DNA of 64,000 nucleotides from Alicyclobacillus pomorum DSM 14955 (GCF_000472905.1 NZ_AXAR01000006.1:144744-208743), one strand, 5' to 3'; numbered from the stretch's first letter, positions 32,159-41,992 are shown. Program-made: numbers and translations. The notes: generated by a model from the letters alone, not told the origin.

Positions 32159-34444
32159 ATGAGGGTTTTTCAGATCCTAAATCGGGTCTTTCGTAAACAC
32201 GGTCCAGAATTCGTTTCCGAGTTATACAACCAATTGTTACATCGCGAACCCGATGATTCAGGTTTTCGCGCTCATCTGGATATGTTAGCGTCCGGATCCA
32301 CAAAATCCTCCGTATTGGAAGGGATATTATTCTCTGAAGAATTTCATACATTGATGTCCGCACCAAAACCTCCGCATGAGGAAGCGGGAGTAAAGGTTGC
32401 TCATATTTTATACCATGTGTTTCGCAGAGATGGCCAAGAGTTCGTTTCAGAACTGTATCGCGAGTTATTAAACAGAGAACCTGATGATGTAGGACTCACG
32501 CATCATGTAAACTTACTCACAAACGGTACTACGAAGGCAACGATATTGAAGCACCTTCTGTTCTCAACCGAAGGCCAGGCACTTCTTACTTTCCCGCTTC
32601 TGTGGCATGAACACACAACGCACATGCCACCAGGTCAGCCAGCGACTGAGACATTGGTCAGTATCATCATCCCGACGTTCAATAATGTAGATTTTCCTAA
32701 ACAATGCGTTCACTCGCTGAAAAATACCGTCGAATCGGTCCATTTTGAGATCATCGTCGTGGATGACGGAAGCTCAATGGATGTGCAGCGGTCATTGCAG
32801 TCGTGGTCCGACGAAGCACGAGTTAAGCTCGTTCTGAAACCTGTGAATGAAGGGTTTAGCCGAACCGTGAACGCGGGTATCAGGATGGCAAGCGGTGAGT
32901 ACGTGCTCTTACTCAACAATGACGTAATTTTCAATGAATCGGGATGGCTTGAAAAAATCATTGAAACCATCAATGCATCGCCGAATATCGGAATTGTGGG
33001 TGCTCGACTCCTCTATCCCGATGGAAGGATTCAGCATGCCGGCTGTTATCCATCTGCTCATGGTTGGTTTGACCATTACCATAGGTTTCAGCCTCATAAC
33101 TACCCCGCGGCCCAAATAACGACTGATGTACCCGCAGTCACCGGCGCTCTCATGTTGATTCGACGCAGTGTACTTGAAGACGTGGGCTTCTTGTCTGAAG
33201 ATTATTTTATTGCGTTTGAAGATATTGATCTATGCTACCGGGCAAGGCAGCACGGATGGAGAACAGTGTACTGTGGAGCAGCAAGTGCAGTTCACTTGGA
33301 AGGGCAGACACGGGGCAGAGATGAAGCCACGAAAGGAAAATTCTACACAGTCAAGGAACTCGAATCGAAATCAATTTTTTCCAAAAAATGGGGTAACTCC
33401 AACACATCGCCGTTTCAACACATACCCGTTATATACGTTCTTGAGCGAACAGGGTTGTCAGGCGGCATCAAAAACGTTTTCGAACACGTAAATCGTCTAC
33501 ACGATTCAGGCTACCAAGTGCAATTATTCGCGCTTGACAATCAACCGACGTGGTTTCCATTGCGAGCACCATTCCGTAAATTTTCCAATTACGAGGAGAT
33601 GCTTCCCGAGCTCAGACGAATGAACGCGATAAAGGTGGCGACCTGGTGGAAGACCCTATCTGTTGTTCTCGACAGTTGCAATTCAAACCTTGGTGGATCT
33701 GGCATTCCTCTGTACCTGGTCCAAGACATTGAAGAAAGCTATTACCCTCATTCACCTGAAATGCAAGCGTTGGTTCGTAATACCTATCGTTCTCCAGCGC
33801 ATCTGTTAACCATTGCAGATTGGACGAGGAGACAGTTGATGGAAAGATTTCAACGGCAGCCAACAAACATCTCCATTGCGGTTGATCTGGAGTTATTTAA
33901 ACCAAACAGAACACATGACTACGATCCGTTTAGGATCCTTGCCTGCAGTCGAGGAAGTCAACATTTAAAGGGGTTTTCGCTAACGTCTGAGGCTGTCCGT
34001 TCTGTATGTCATCACGTACCCCAGGCCTCAGTTATGACTTTCGGCATTGAGCAACCACATCTGAACGGGATACCCCATTTTCATTTTTCGAACCCCGATG
34101 ATCAGACCGTTGCTTACCTTTACGCAAATTGTGGGGTATTTGTACAAACCTCTATGCACGAGGGATTTGGTCTTCCGATTCTCGAAGCCATGGCATGCGG
34201 GGCACCGGTTGTCACCACCAAAGCAGAAGGCAATGAGGAATTTTGTATCAACGGAACAAACTGCGTGCTCGTGGAAAAGGGAAATATTGCAGGCATTGTT
34301 AATGGAATTACTAGAGTGCTCACAGATAGGGACTTTGCAAATGCCCTCTCGGCACACGGAAGAGAGACCGCACTCACGTACAACTGGGCAACAGTACTGT
34401 TTCAATTAAATAACGTCTTCGGCCGAGTCTTACACTCGCCTTAA
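32159..34444 (+). CDS. Bifunctional glycosyltransferase (DUF4214 x2 - GT2 - GT4)
   Basis: A 761-aa multidomain enzyme. Two DUF4214-like repeats (about 5-65 and 80-140; ELYNQLLHREPDDSGFRAHL and ELYRELLNREPDDVGLTHHV) precede a GT2 domain (about 164-380: VSIIIPTFNN, VVDDGSS, LLLNNDVIF) and a GT4 domain (about 425-755: LERTGLSGGIKNVFEHV, TSMHEGFGLPILEAMACGAPVV). Such fusions build two successive glycosidic bonds of one chain. No membrane segment. Ribosome site GGAGGATTGAATC precedes the ATG. DUF4214 often occurs in surface-glycan or S-layer-related proteins. Confidence 0.88.
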   Translation: MRVFQILNRVFRKHGPEFVSELYNQLLHREPDDSGFRAHLDMLASGSTKSSVLEGILFSEEFHTLMSAPKPPHEEAGVKVAHILYHVFRRDGQEFVSELYRELLNREPDDVGLTHHVNLLTNGTTKATILKHLLFSTEGQALLTFPLLWHEHTTHMPPGQPATETLVSIIIPTFNNVDFPKQCVHSLKNTVESVHFEIIVVDDGSSMDVQRSLQSWSDEARVKLVLKPVNEGFSRTVNAGIRMASGEYVLLLNNDVIFNESGWLEKIIETINASPNIGIVGARLLYPDGRIQHAGCYPSAHGWFDHYHRFQPHNYPAAQITTDVPAVTGALMLIRRSVLEDVGFLSEDYFIAFEDIDLCYRARQHGWRTVYCGAASAVHLEGQTRGRDEATKGKFYTVKELESKSIFSKKWGNSNTSPFQHIPVIYVLERTGLSGGIKNVFEHVNRLHDSGYQVQLFALDNQPTWFPLRAPFRKFSNYEEMLPELRRMNAIKVATWWKTLSVVLDSCNSNLGGSGIPLYLVQDIEESYYPHSPEMQALVRNTYRSPAHLLTIADWTRRQLMERFQRQPTNISIAVDLELFKPNRTHDYDPFRILACSRGSQHLKGFSLTSEAVRSVCHHVPQASVMTFGIEQPHLNGIPHFHFSNPDDQTVAYLYANCGVFVQTSMHEGFGLPILEAMACGAPVVTTKAEGNEEFCINGTNCVLVEKGNIAGIVNGITRVLTDRDFANALSAHGRETALTYNWATVLFQLNNVFGRVLHSP

Positions 34445-34485
34445 TATACACCAACCCAGGACGTGAAGAAAAGGTAGTGGTTCCC

Positions 34486-35601
34486 GTGACTGAAATTCAC
34501 TTAAACAACATTGGAACGATGCTTGAGCCGACCGGGTACGCTAAGGCCAACCGTTACCTGATGTTCGAGTTAATGAAGCTTGGTGTTCACGTTCGTTTTA
34601 CTCCCCACCATGTTGAAGGACCGAAAGTGCCACTTGATCCACACACCGAAGCCGTCATGGCCAGCTTGTACCAAAACACGTTAGCCAATAACCACATTGT
34701 TCTCTTTAATTTTCCGGGGCAATATTTCTATCGGCATCCGCATCATTACACAATTGGGTTAACCATGTTTGAACTTTCAGGTCTTCCTCCGTCATGGGTG
34801 ACGAAATGCAACGAGATGGATGAAATCTGGGTTCCATCTGTTTTCAACCAACAAACGTTTGTGAACAGTGGCGTAGACCCAACGAAACTTTATGTCATGC
34901 CACTCGGTGTCGACACGGACTACTTCCGACCTGGTATACCACCATTGGCGTGCCCGAAGAGGCGGAGCTACGCCTTTCTAACGGTTTGTAGTTTTGATCT
35001 TAGAAAGGGTATCGATGTTCTCCTCCGGGCATTTTTTGAGGAGTTCTCCCCGCAAGAAGACGTGAGCTTGATCATCAAAACACGAGCCTCGACCGATGAA
35101 GAGATCCAGAATCAGCAGGCATTCATTGATCGAATTTCAAATGAAGTTACGGGAAAGAAAAGCGATTCTGTTCTCCTGTACAGCAGCATACAGTCCTGGA
35201 ACGAGGAAGACATGTTGCGACTATACAATACTGCTGATTGCTACGTTCTTCCCACTCGAGGTGAGGGATGGAGTATGACGGTGATGGAGGCGATGGCCAC
35301 AGGACTGCCGGTAATTACCACGAACTGGTCAGCTCATGTGGATTTCGTCAATGATTCCAATGGCTATCTTATTTCTGTCGAAAATCTCATTCCGTGTAAC
35401 TCAGTTCCTAGCCTCATGTGGGCACAGCCTAGCACAGACCACTTGAAACAGCTTATGCGCCACGTCTACACGCATCCGGATGAAGCACAGGTCAAAGTCG
35501 CGAACGGAATGGATTTACTAAGAAGGAACTACAAGTGGGCAATGTGTGCGCAAACGATGTGGCGACGACTTCAAGATATCAGCCGGCAAGTCAACGGTTA
35601 A
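34486..35601 (+). CDS. GT4-family glycosyltransferase
   Basis: A 371-aa GT-B enzyme: EPTGYAKANRYLM at the N-terminus, VCSFDLRKGIDVLLRAF at the interdomain strand and PTRGEGWSMTVMEAMATGLPVITT as the donor-binding E-x7-E motif. Soluble, acting on a lipid- or protein-linked acceptor at the cytosolic side. A GTG at 34486 is chosen because the AAGG ribosome site lies upstream of it; a GTG at 34477 is too close. It is separated by only about 40 bp from the bifunctional transferase, so the two are probably co-transcribed. Confidence 0.85.
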   Translation: MTEIHLNNIGTMLEPTGYAKANRYLMFELMKLGVHVRFTPHHVEGPKVPLDPHTEAVMASLYQNTLANNHIVLFNFPGQYFYRHPHHYTIGLTMFELSGLPPSWVTKCNEMDEIWVPSVFNQQTFVNSGVDPTKLYVMPLGVDTDYFRPGIPPLACPKRRSYAFLTVCSFDLRKGIDVLLRAFFEEFSPQEDVSLIIKTRASTDEEIQNQQAFIDRISNEVTGKKSDSVLLYSSIQSWNEEDMLRLYNTADCYVLPTRGEGWSMTVMEAMATGLPVITTNWSAHVDFVNDSNGYLISVENLIPCNSVPSLMWAQPSTDHLKQLMRHVYTHPDEAQVKVANGMDLLRRNYKWAMCAQTMWRRLQDISRQVNG

Positions 35602-35644
35602 ATCTGATGCTGCTCATACCTTCGGCACGCGATCTTTCTTGGTG

Positions 35645-35672
35645 CTCGCCTCATCAGTGAGGGGCTTTTTAT
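35645..35672 (+). terminator. Terminator after the plus-strand glycosyltransferase run
   Basis: Short stem CCTCA / TGAGG around 35649-35662 followed by GGGCTTTTT; weak stem but a good U-tract. Confidence 0.5.
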
Positions 35673-35681
35673 CTTACCCTA

Positions 35682-35726
35682 TTAAAGTGGAGACCGATTC
35701 GCTGTGCGATCACGTCTCCACTTTAA
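35682..35726 (-). terminator. Terminator after the FkbM methyltransferase
   Basis: Perfect 13-bp stem TTAAAGTGGAGAC / GTCTCCACTTTAA with a 19-nt loop, 25 bp beyond the minus-strand stop codon. Confidence 0.65.
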
Positions 35727-35750
35727 CGCGGTAAATTATTGTCAACTTCT

Positions 35751-36566
35751 TTAAAACGGAAAAAGGTTACTGTTATTCTCTACCTGGATCTTTTCAAGGA
35801 AAGGGTCTGTCACCTGAATTGATGAAATCCTGGGGATACACAGCATGTTGATATCTCCTAATTCTCCAAAAATATTATCTGGGTTCATGGCATAGTTGCT
35901 TGGATTGTAAGCGCGTGGGGTGTGCCAGTAAAGGTCATATCCAAGGCTGTCGATAAATCGAATCAAGGAAGCGGCTCGATCCCGGCGGTTATTTTCCACA
36001 TACAATATGGGGCTGTAGGACGCTAATGTGTGCACCGCCCCTCGCAAAACTCTTTCCTCCATGCCCTCAACGTCGATCTTCATGAAGTGACATGCGTTCA
36101 AAGCGAGGTCATCCACCTTCATTGCCGACACGTACTCACCCTGCACCTGGGGATCTGTATTGTTACCAATTTCCAATGATGCAAAGTTCAAAACTTGCTC
36201 CATAGGAAGATCCGGTATGAACATGCTTCCTGATTGATCGGAGATTGCCTTTTGGTAACACCATACGTTTGTTAGGCTGTTCAGTGCAACACTTCCAGCT
36301 AACATGTAAAAGATGAGGCGCTGAGGCTCGAAGGCCACCACTCTTCCTGAATCCCCAACAAGGCTTGATAACGCCAATGTGTGTGTACCAATATAAGCTC
36401 CGATGTCCAAAACAGTCATTCCCGGATGAAGGAATTGCTTCCACAACTCTATCTCCGCTTCCGCCCACTCCCCGTACAGGTCAATAGATCTTCCAATGCA
36501 CTCATCGTGCTGATTGTACAGGATCATTCCATGCCGTCCGTTGCGCAACCGACAAAATTGTCCCAT
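35751..36566 (-). CDS. FkbM-family methyltransferase
   Basis: A 271-aa SAM-dependent O-methyltransferase. VLDIGAYIGTHTLAL (about 53-67) is the SAM-binding glycine motif, VAFEPQ the acidic loop, and MKIDVEGMEERVLRGA the FkbM-specific catalytic/metal region. Members O-methylate sugars or amino acids. ATG is preceded by AAAGGAGA. It lies downstream of the ManC and GMD-like genes on the same strand with an 81-bp gap holding a hairpin. A methylated (deoxy)mannose-derived sugar in the glycan is a reasonable inference. Confidence 0.85.
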   Translation of the reverse strand: MGQFCRLRNGRHGMILYNQHDECIGRSIDLYGEWAEAEIELWKQFLHPGMTVLDIGAYIGTHTLALSSLVGDSGRVVAFEPQRLIFYMLAGSVALNSLTNVWCYQKAISDQSGSMFIPDLPMEQVLNFASLEIGNNTDPQVQGEYVSAMKVDDLALNACHFMKIDVEGMEERVLRGAVHTLASYSPILYVENNRRDRAASLIRFIDSLGYDLYWHTPRAYNPSNYAMNPDNIFGELGDINMLCIPRISSIQVTDPFLEKIQVENNSNLFPF

Positions 36567-36605
36567 GCAACAATCTCCTTTTCCATCGTTTTTAGAGGGG
36601 GTTCC

Positions 36606-36634
36606 CCGTCGGCACTGGTTTGGAGCGCCGACGG
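36606..36634 (-). other. Intercistronic hairpin
   Basis: Stem CCGTCGGC / GCCGACGG with a 13-nt loop between the GMD-like and FkbM genes. No U-tract, so it may be an mRNA processing or stability element, or a partial terminator. Confidence 0.4.
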
Positions 36635-36647
36635 AGGACGACAGTTT

Positions 36648-37619
36648 TTATACTGAGGGAGGCACGACATGAAGCTGTGAACGCCAGTACTCTAATGTGT
36701 CACGAAGGGTCTCTTCAAACGAAATCATCGGCTTCCATCCAGTTTTTTCGGAGAATTTGCGAGCATCACAATGAAGAAGTGGAACATCAGAAGGTCGCAT
36801 TCGTTTGGGGTCTTCTTTTACGGTAATTTTGCGGTCAGTCATTTCCAACAGTTTCGAGAGAGCGTCACCGATTCGAATGGGTACACCCGAACCAATGTTG
36901 TATACTTCACCCGGTTCACCATGTTGCAAGGCCAAGACATAGGCACGAACGATGTCCCTCACATCAGTGAAATCACGCATCGCGTTGAGGTTCCCAACTT
37001 CAAGTATTGGTAGACGAATTTTACATTCAATTTCGGCAATCTGTTTGGCAAAATTAGACAAAACAAACGTGTCCCCACGTCGTGGCCCTTCGTGATTGAA
37101 AGTGCGAGTTCGAACAATATGCATGCCGTAGCTTTGGTTGTATTGGTATCCCATCATATCCTGCGCTACTTTACTCACGGCGTATGGACTGAGTGGGCGC
37201 AAGGGATTACTCTCCACAATAGGGGTCTCCTGTGGATGCACAAGGCCATATTCCTCACTCGAGCATGCAATCTGGATTCGTGTATTCACATCGTATTTTC
37301 GTACGGCTTCGAGCAAGTTTATCTGTGCACCGACGTTGTTCCAAAACGTGTCTGCCGGAGAGTTCCACGAAGTCGGGACAAAACTCTGAGCCGCAAGGTG
37401 ATAAATAAAGTCTGGCTGAGTACTGAAAATCATGGAATCGACAGAATTGGAGTCTTTTAATTCGCATTCCATCAGATGGATTTTGTCGCGAATGTGGTGA
37501 ATGTGGTCCATTCGACTACGCACACGATATGTTCCATACACTTCAACACCTTGGGTTAGCAAGTACTCGGCAAGGTGGCTTCCGACAAACCCTGTAATGC
37601 CTGTGACGAGCGCCTTCAC
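36648..37619 (-). CDS. GDP-mannose 4,6-dehydratase-like NAD-dependent epimerase/dehydratase
   Basis: A 323-aa extended SDR: TGITGFVGS (6-14) binds NAD(P); the catalytic set is Ser-Ser-Glu-Glu (CSSEEYG) plus Tyr and Lys in SPYAVSK. RTRTFNHEGPRRGDTFV is the GMD substrate region, and the NVGAQINLLEAVR block also fits. The product would be GDP-4-keto-6-deoxymannose. The GTG at 37619 is chosen because the protein then begins MKALVTG, with GAGGGGAG about 10 nt upstream. It is 16 bp after manC, which provides GDP-mannose. A fucose or rhamnose-like product would need a reductase not seen here. Confidence 0.85.
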   Translation of the reverse strand: MKALVTGITGFVGSHLAEYLLTQGVEVYGTYRVRSRMDHIHHIRDKIHLMECELKDSNSVDSMIFSTQPDFIYHLAAQSFVPTSWNSPADTFWNNVGAQINLLEAVRKYDVNTRIQIACSSEEYGLVHPQETPIVESNPLRPLSPYAVSKVAQDMMGYQYNQSYGMHIVRTRTFNHEGPRRGDTFVLSNFAKQIAEIECKIRLPILEVGNLNAMRDFTDVRDIVRAYVLALQHGEPGEVYNIGSGVPIRIGDALSKLLEMTDRKITVKEDPKRMRPSDVPLLHCDARKFSEKTGWKPMISFEETLRDTLEYWRSQLHVVPPSV

Positions 37620-37635
37620 CTCTACATGTCTCCCC

Positions 37636-38700
37636 TCACAAGAAACTGTGAAAACCTTCACGTTCCATCGTGCTCAGAAAGTGTTTTAAGTCATGAACCT
37701 TATCTCGATGACAGACAAATAGAACATCTTTTGTGTCAATCACTATAAGATCATGAACTCCAAATAACGAGACCAGATCACGCTCGGACTCTACAAAACA
37801 ATTGGATGTCTCCAACTCAAAAACACGGTTTGGAAGACTGACATCTGGTGGAAAGTGTTTGAAGACTTCGGTCCAATTCCCTAGATCCGCCCAACGAAAG
37901 CGAGCTGGAATCATGTATAGATCAGAAGCTTTCTCCACAAGTGAATATTCAAAAGTAACTTTGGGAAGCTTGGTATAAATGTCACGAACTCGCTGTTGAT
38001 CACCAGAATCCATACATTGTCGTAGATGAATGAGAGTCTCGAAAAATTCCGGCGCGTGACGCCTAAATAACTGCCACACGGTAGAAATTTTCCAGGCGAA
38101 AATACCCGCGTTCCAGTAGTATCGACCGTTGGAGAAATACTCCAACGCCTTGGCCTGATCAGGCTTTTCGACAAATGCTTGCACTCGTCTGTACCTAGAC
38201 TCGTCTTCGTCTGCCACCATGACATATCCGTATGCTGTGGCCGGGTAGGACGGCTGCACTCCCACCAGTACAATACCGTCGGTCAAACGGGCAGTACGAA
38301 CAGCGTCTCTCAAACATTCACGAAAGGCATGATCGTCGCTTACGAAGGAATCAGCAGGGAGGACAATTACGATGTCCTCGTCCTGTGCACCCATTGTCTC
38401 GAGGTACAGTAATGAGTAACCCAAGCATGCTGTTGTACTTTGAGCAGTTGGCTCTACAATGGTATGATCTGGATAAATATCTGGAACCTGTTTCTTGATC
38501 ATCCCCAAGTACTCGTCGGGGGCGACAACGTACAGATCTTCGAAACCAGGATGGCCTCTGAGTCGTTCTACGCTTTGTTGTATTAACGACCTTTGATGTT
38601 GAAACGATATGAATTGCTTTGGAGTAGACACACGGCTCTTTGGCCACAAACGTGTTCCTTTGCCTCCAGCCATCAACAACACATGGATTCTGTCGGACAT
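37636..38700 (-). CDS. manC: Mannose-1-phosphate guanylyltransferase
   Basis: A 354-aa nucleotidyltransferase that makes GDP-mannose from mannose-1-phosphate and GTP. The signature LLMAGGKGTRLWPKSR with downstream TPKQF, and the FVEKP and GYYWNAGIF-like (RYYWNAGIFAW) blocks, are diagnostic. It lacks the C-terminal phosphomannose isomerase domain of long ManC/AlgA proteins. ATG follows GGGGGTGAT. First gene of the minus-strand GDP-mannose branch; its upstream region is shared with a divergent glycosyltransferase. Confidence 0.9.
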   Translation of the reverse strand: MSDRIHVLLMAGGKGTRLWPKSRVSTPKQFISFQHQRSLIQQSVERLRGHPGFEDLYVVAPDEYLGMIKKQVPDIYPDHTIVEPTAQSTTACLGYSLLYLETMGAQDEDIVIVLPADSFVSDDHAFRECLRDAVRTARLTDGIVLVGVQPSYPATAYGYVMVADEDESRYRRVQAFVEKPDQAKALEYFSNGRYYWNAGIFAWKISTVWQLFRRHAPEFFETLIHLRQCMDSGDQQRVRDIYTKLPKVTFEYSLVEKASDLYMIPARFRWADLGNWTEVFKHFPPDVSLPNRVFELETSNCFVESERDLVSLFGVHDLIVIDTKDVLFVCHRDKVHDLKHFLSTMEREGFHSFL

Positions 38701-39280
38701 CTATTATCACCCCCTATGATGGTTGCGCAGTGACCCCGACTTAGGATAGTAAAGGCCGTTTTGAGTCCGGGACTACAACACCGCAGCATGGCTTCCAAAC
38801 AGTACTATCCAAGCTTTGGATTCCACACAATACGTTTTGATCATGTCCGGTGATTCGGCGGATGTCCCATCGATGAATACCGAACGAGGATTTCGTAAAC
38901 GGGAAGGTGTTTTATGGAATAAACCATGTTATAAGCCTGCTTTGGAATCCTGTATTAGGAAAATAGACGGACCGAGGTGCATCATCTGAACTTACACGAA
39001 AAGGAATGGAATGCGCGAGAAGTGAGTAGCGAAATTACGTTAATAACCCGCGGTCTACAGGGGCAGGTGTGACGTGCTGGTGTGGAGACCAAGTCACCTG
39101 TCTGTGTCATCTCCGTACACCAAGAATAAGATACATTTAGTGAGTCTCATGTCGGATTCGTAGCGCCTTGAGAAGAAATTTTTATGGCGTAAACTGTAAT
39201 CATGAGGAAAACAAATTGTAAGTAAGTTGCCAAACGTGCGGCAGCATATGCTACGACATCCAATCCACGGAGGTATGGCT
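38701..39280. other. Divergent intergenic region, about 580 bp
   Basis: Between manC (minus) and a GT2 gene (plus). No ORF with a ribosome site or family resemblance, no RNA gene and no convincing promoter was seen. Its length in a gene-dense island makes it a candidate for an unannotated RNA or a lost gene. Confidence 0.4.
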
Positions 39281-39976
39281 GTGAAGGTAAGTGTCATTTT
39301 AACAAGCTATAATCGTCCAAGGCAGGTCGTTAAAGCTGTAGCTAGCGTTCGAGCACAAACTTACTCTGATTGGGAACTTTTCATCGTCGATGATAACTCC
39401 AATGACGAAACGAAGGCTGTGTTAAATGCCATCGTGGCTTACGAGCCAAGATGTACAGTGATACATTCCGGTGTAACGCACGAAGAGCGGGCAAAAACGA
39501 CCCGATATGCTACTTGCATTAACCTCGCGAATCCGAAATTAACGGGCGATTTGGTTTCCTATCTAACCGATGATGATATCTATTACCCAGAACGATTCCA
39601 AAAAATGGTCGATATCTTCGAGAGACGACCTGATATTTTTGTCGTTTATGGAGCGCAACGAGTCATCACTGTAAAACAAGGTCGGATTACAGCACAACAA
39701 GTACGGCCTTTAGTGGGTGTTACGCGTTCGCCGGCTTCTTTAATAGATCACAATTCTATTATGCACCGTCGAAGTTGTTTTGAAGTAGTACCACGTTGGG
39801 ATGATCACCCGGCACACTGGGGCTCGGCAGATGCAGTTTTCTTTACCCTGTTGGCTGAACATTGGGATTTTCATCCCGTAAATTTCATTACTGATGAACA
39901 TCGTTTACATCACGATAGTGTACAGGTCAAGCTTTCTCATAGTGTGGATCCCTGGGAGGGTGGTTTTGAAAATTAA
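39281..39976 (+). CDS. Family 2 glycosyltransferase
   Basis: A 231-aa GT-A enzyme. KVSVILTSYNRP opens the fold, IVDDNSNDET supplies the first acidic pair and YLTDDDIYYPERF the metal-binding D-x-D region. HWGSADAVFFTLLAEH is on the acceptor side. The GTG at 39281 has GGAGGT exactly 6 nt upstream; the ATG 6 nt earlier overlaps that site, and the longer frame to 39227 is unlikely. Followed 50 bp on by another GT2 gene. Confidence 0.8.
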   Translation: MKVSVILTSYNRPRQVVKAVASVRAQTYSDWELFIVDDNSNDETKAVLNAIVAYEPRCTVIHSGVTHEERAKTTRYATCINLANPKLTGDLVSYLTDDDIYYPERFQKMVDIFERRPDIFVVYGAQRVITVKQGRITAQQVRPLVGVTRSPASLIDHNSIMHRRSCFEVVPRWDDHPAHWGSADAVFFTLLAEHWDFHPVNFITDEHRLHHDSVQVKLSHSVDPWEGGFEN

Positions 39977-40026
39977 GGTAAATAAGTCGAGTTTGCATAA
40001 AATGTAAAAGGAAGGGATGACCTGGA

Positions 40027-40749
40027 ATGGAAACTGTGAGTGTAATCATTCCGGTCCACAACCATGAACAGTTCATCGGAGAAACCATTGAAAGTGTAAT
40101 GAACCAATCGTGCCCTCACACTCAAATCATCGTCGTCGATGATGGTTCCACGGATGGTACAAGAAATGTACTTGAAACGTACGGGGACAGAATTGAAGTG
40201 ATTCGACAAATGAATGCCGGTGTCGTCGCCGCGAGAAATACCGGGATCAACAAAGCAACAGGAGATTATGTGTGTATCTTGGACTGTGATGACCTGTTCC
40301 TTCCGAACAAAGTCGAGCTCCAACTTGCGGTTTTCCGGAACAGACCTGATGTAGGACTCGTGCATACCGGCGCAATGGTTGAACGAAAAACCGATACGGG
40401 GTGGGAAACCTGGTATACCTATATTCCCGTTAACTTCTTTACTAGGGAAGCGTGTATCAAGGCTTTGCTGCGGTCAAATTTGATTGTGTGTTCGACTGTG
40501 ATGGTGAAGCGTGAGTTGTTTTCACAAGTAGGACTTTTTGATGACACCTATCGTTACAATGGTGAGGATTATGACATGTGGCTACGACTACTTACTCGTT
40601 GTAACTTCGAATCCGTTCCTCAAGCACTGCTCAAATACCGCTGGCATGGTGGAAACATGAGCCAATACACGGATCCATCGCTTATTCGTAGAGTTCAAAT
40701 AGAAGGTGCTAAACGGTTTGGACGCGATATCCCTAAGCGCTCACTGTGA
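40027..40749 (+). CDS. Family 2 glycosyltransferase (SpsA-like)
   Basis: A 240-aa GT-A enzyme: SVIIPVHNHEQFIGETIESV, IVVDDGSTDGT (about 36-46), and ILDCDDLFLPNKVE give the UDP/dTDP-sugar and metal sites; DDTYRYNGEDYDMWLRL is the acceptor/catalytic ED motif. Size and position before dTDP-rhamnose genes recall SpsA of the Bacillus spore-coat polysaccharide operon. ATG follows GGAAGGGATGACC. Probably a rhamnosyltransferase or a partner in that chain; specificity is inference. Confidence 0.82.
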   Translation: METVSVIIPVHNHEQFIGETIESVMNQSCPHTQIIVVDDGSTDGTRNVLETYGDRIEVIRQMNAGVVAARNTGINKATGDYVCILDCDDLFLPNKVELQLAVFRNRPDVGLVHTGAMVERKTDTGWETWYTYIPVNFFTREACIKALLRSNLIVCSTVMVKRELFSQVGLFDDTYRYNGEDYDMWLRLLTRCNFESVPQALLKYRWHGGNMSQYTDPSLIRRVQIEGAKRFGRDIPKRSL

Positions 40750-40927
40750 GCCCATCGGTTGTCCCGCTTGGTCTAAAGCCCTCCCCCGCCTCCATTTATC
40801 CCTTGTCTCCAGTACCAATTTATTCAGGAAATCGGCACCTATCCATTCCACCCTCCTGGTCCCTGAATATGTTGGAAACGGGCAGAAACGTATCGTCTGG
40901 ACGGTTGACGGATAGAAGGAGGCCGCT

Positions 40928-41992
40928 ATGAAGGCACTACTGTTGAGCGGAGGGAGCGGATCGCGTTTACGTCCCCTCACATTTACGGGTGCAAAACAAC
41001 TCATTCCTGTAGCGAATAAGCCGATTTTGTTTTATGCCATAGAATCGATTCGTGACGCAGGCATCAGAGATATTGGTATTGTGCTTGGCGCAACTGGCGA
41101 TGAAGTGCGCTCCATGGTGGGGGATGGGAGCCAGTGGGGTGTCCACATCACTTACATTCAGCAAGATGCCCCACGCGGCTTGGCTCATGCAGTGCAACTC
41201 GCGGAGCCGTTTATCGGAACTGAGCCATTCCTGATGTTCCTGGGTGACAATATGATTCAGGATGACGTGAGGCCGTTTGTAAAGGACTTTGAAAATCACC
41301 GATGTAATGCGCTGGTATTACTCAGTGAAGTACTGGAACCGCAGAGATTTGGCGTTGCAGTACTGTCTGAGGGGCGTTTAGTTGGGCTGGTTGAAAAACC
41401 AAAAAACCCACCGAGCAACCTCGCACTCGTTGGCGTGTATGTATTCGATCACCACATTTTTGATTCTATAAAGAAAATCCAGCCCTCCTGGAGAGGCGAG
41501 TTGGAAATTACGGATGCAATTCAGCAGCTGATGGATGATGGACTTGATGTCGACTATCGAACGGTAGATGGTTGGTGGAAGGACATAGGAAAGCCGGAGG
41601 ATATACTGGATGCCAACCGGGTGATATTGGAAAGGATTCCCGCAACCATTCAAGGGAGTCTGGACGACCAATCGAGTGTCGCTGGCCGCGTTCAGGTGGA
41701 GATTGGAGCAACCATCGTCAATAGTGTCATCAGAGGACCTGCAATCATTGGTCAAGGTGCAAGAATTGAAAACGCCTATGTAGGCCCTTATACCTCGATA
41801 TGTCCAAATGTGCAAGTCCTAAACAGCGAAATCGAAAACAGTATCGTACTCGAGAACACTGTCATTCGCGACATTGAAACCCGCATCGACGGTAGTTTGA
41901 TTGGTAAAAACGCGTCAATCACTGCTTCCGAGGCGAGACCTCGGACGATTCGACTTGTGTTAGGAGACCAGAGCCGAGCCGAGGTTCGTTAG
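40928..41992 (+). CDS. rmlA: Glucose-1-phosphate thymidylyltransferase (long form with left-handed beta-helix)
   Basis: A 354-aa sugar nucleotidyltransferase making dTDP-glucose. LLLSGGSGSRLRPLTFTGAKQLIPVANKP is the start of the catalytic domain (read in blocks), LGDNM the metal site, VEKPKNPPSNLALVGVYVF the substrate loop. The last third has hexapeptide-type repeats (IGATIVNSVIRGPAIIGQGA...), so it is the long RmlA2 form rather than the short SpsI-like form. ATG follows AGGAGG at 9 nt. First of four rml genes on the plus strand. Confidence 0.9.
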   Translation: MKALLLSGGSGSRLRPLTFTGAKQLIPVANKPILFYAIESIRDAGIRDIGIVLGATGDEVRSMVGDGSQWGVHITYIQQDAPRGLAHAVQLAEPFIGTEPFLMFLGDNMIQDDVRPFVKDFENHRCNALVLLSEVLEPQRFGVAVLSEGRLVGLVEKPKNPPSNLALVGVYVFDHHIFDSIKKIQPSWRGELEITDAIQQLMDDGLDVDYRTVDGWWKDIGKPEDILDANRVILERIPATIQGSLDDQSSVAGRVQVEIGATIVNSVIRGPAIIGQGARIENAYVGPYTSICPNVQVLNSEIENSIVLENTVIRDIETRIDGSLIGKNASITASEARPRTIRLVLGDQSRAEVR

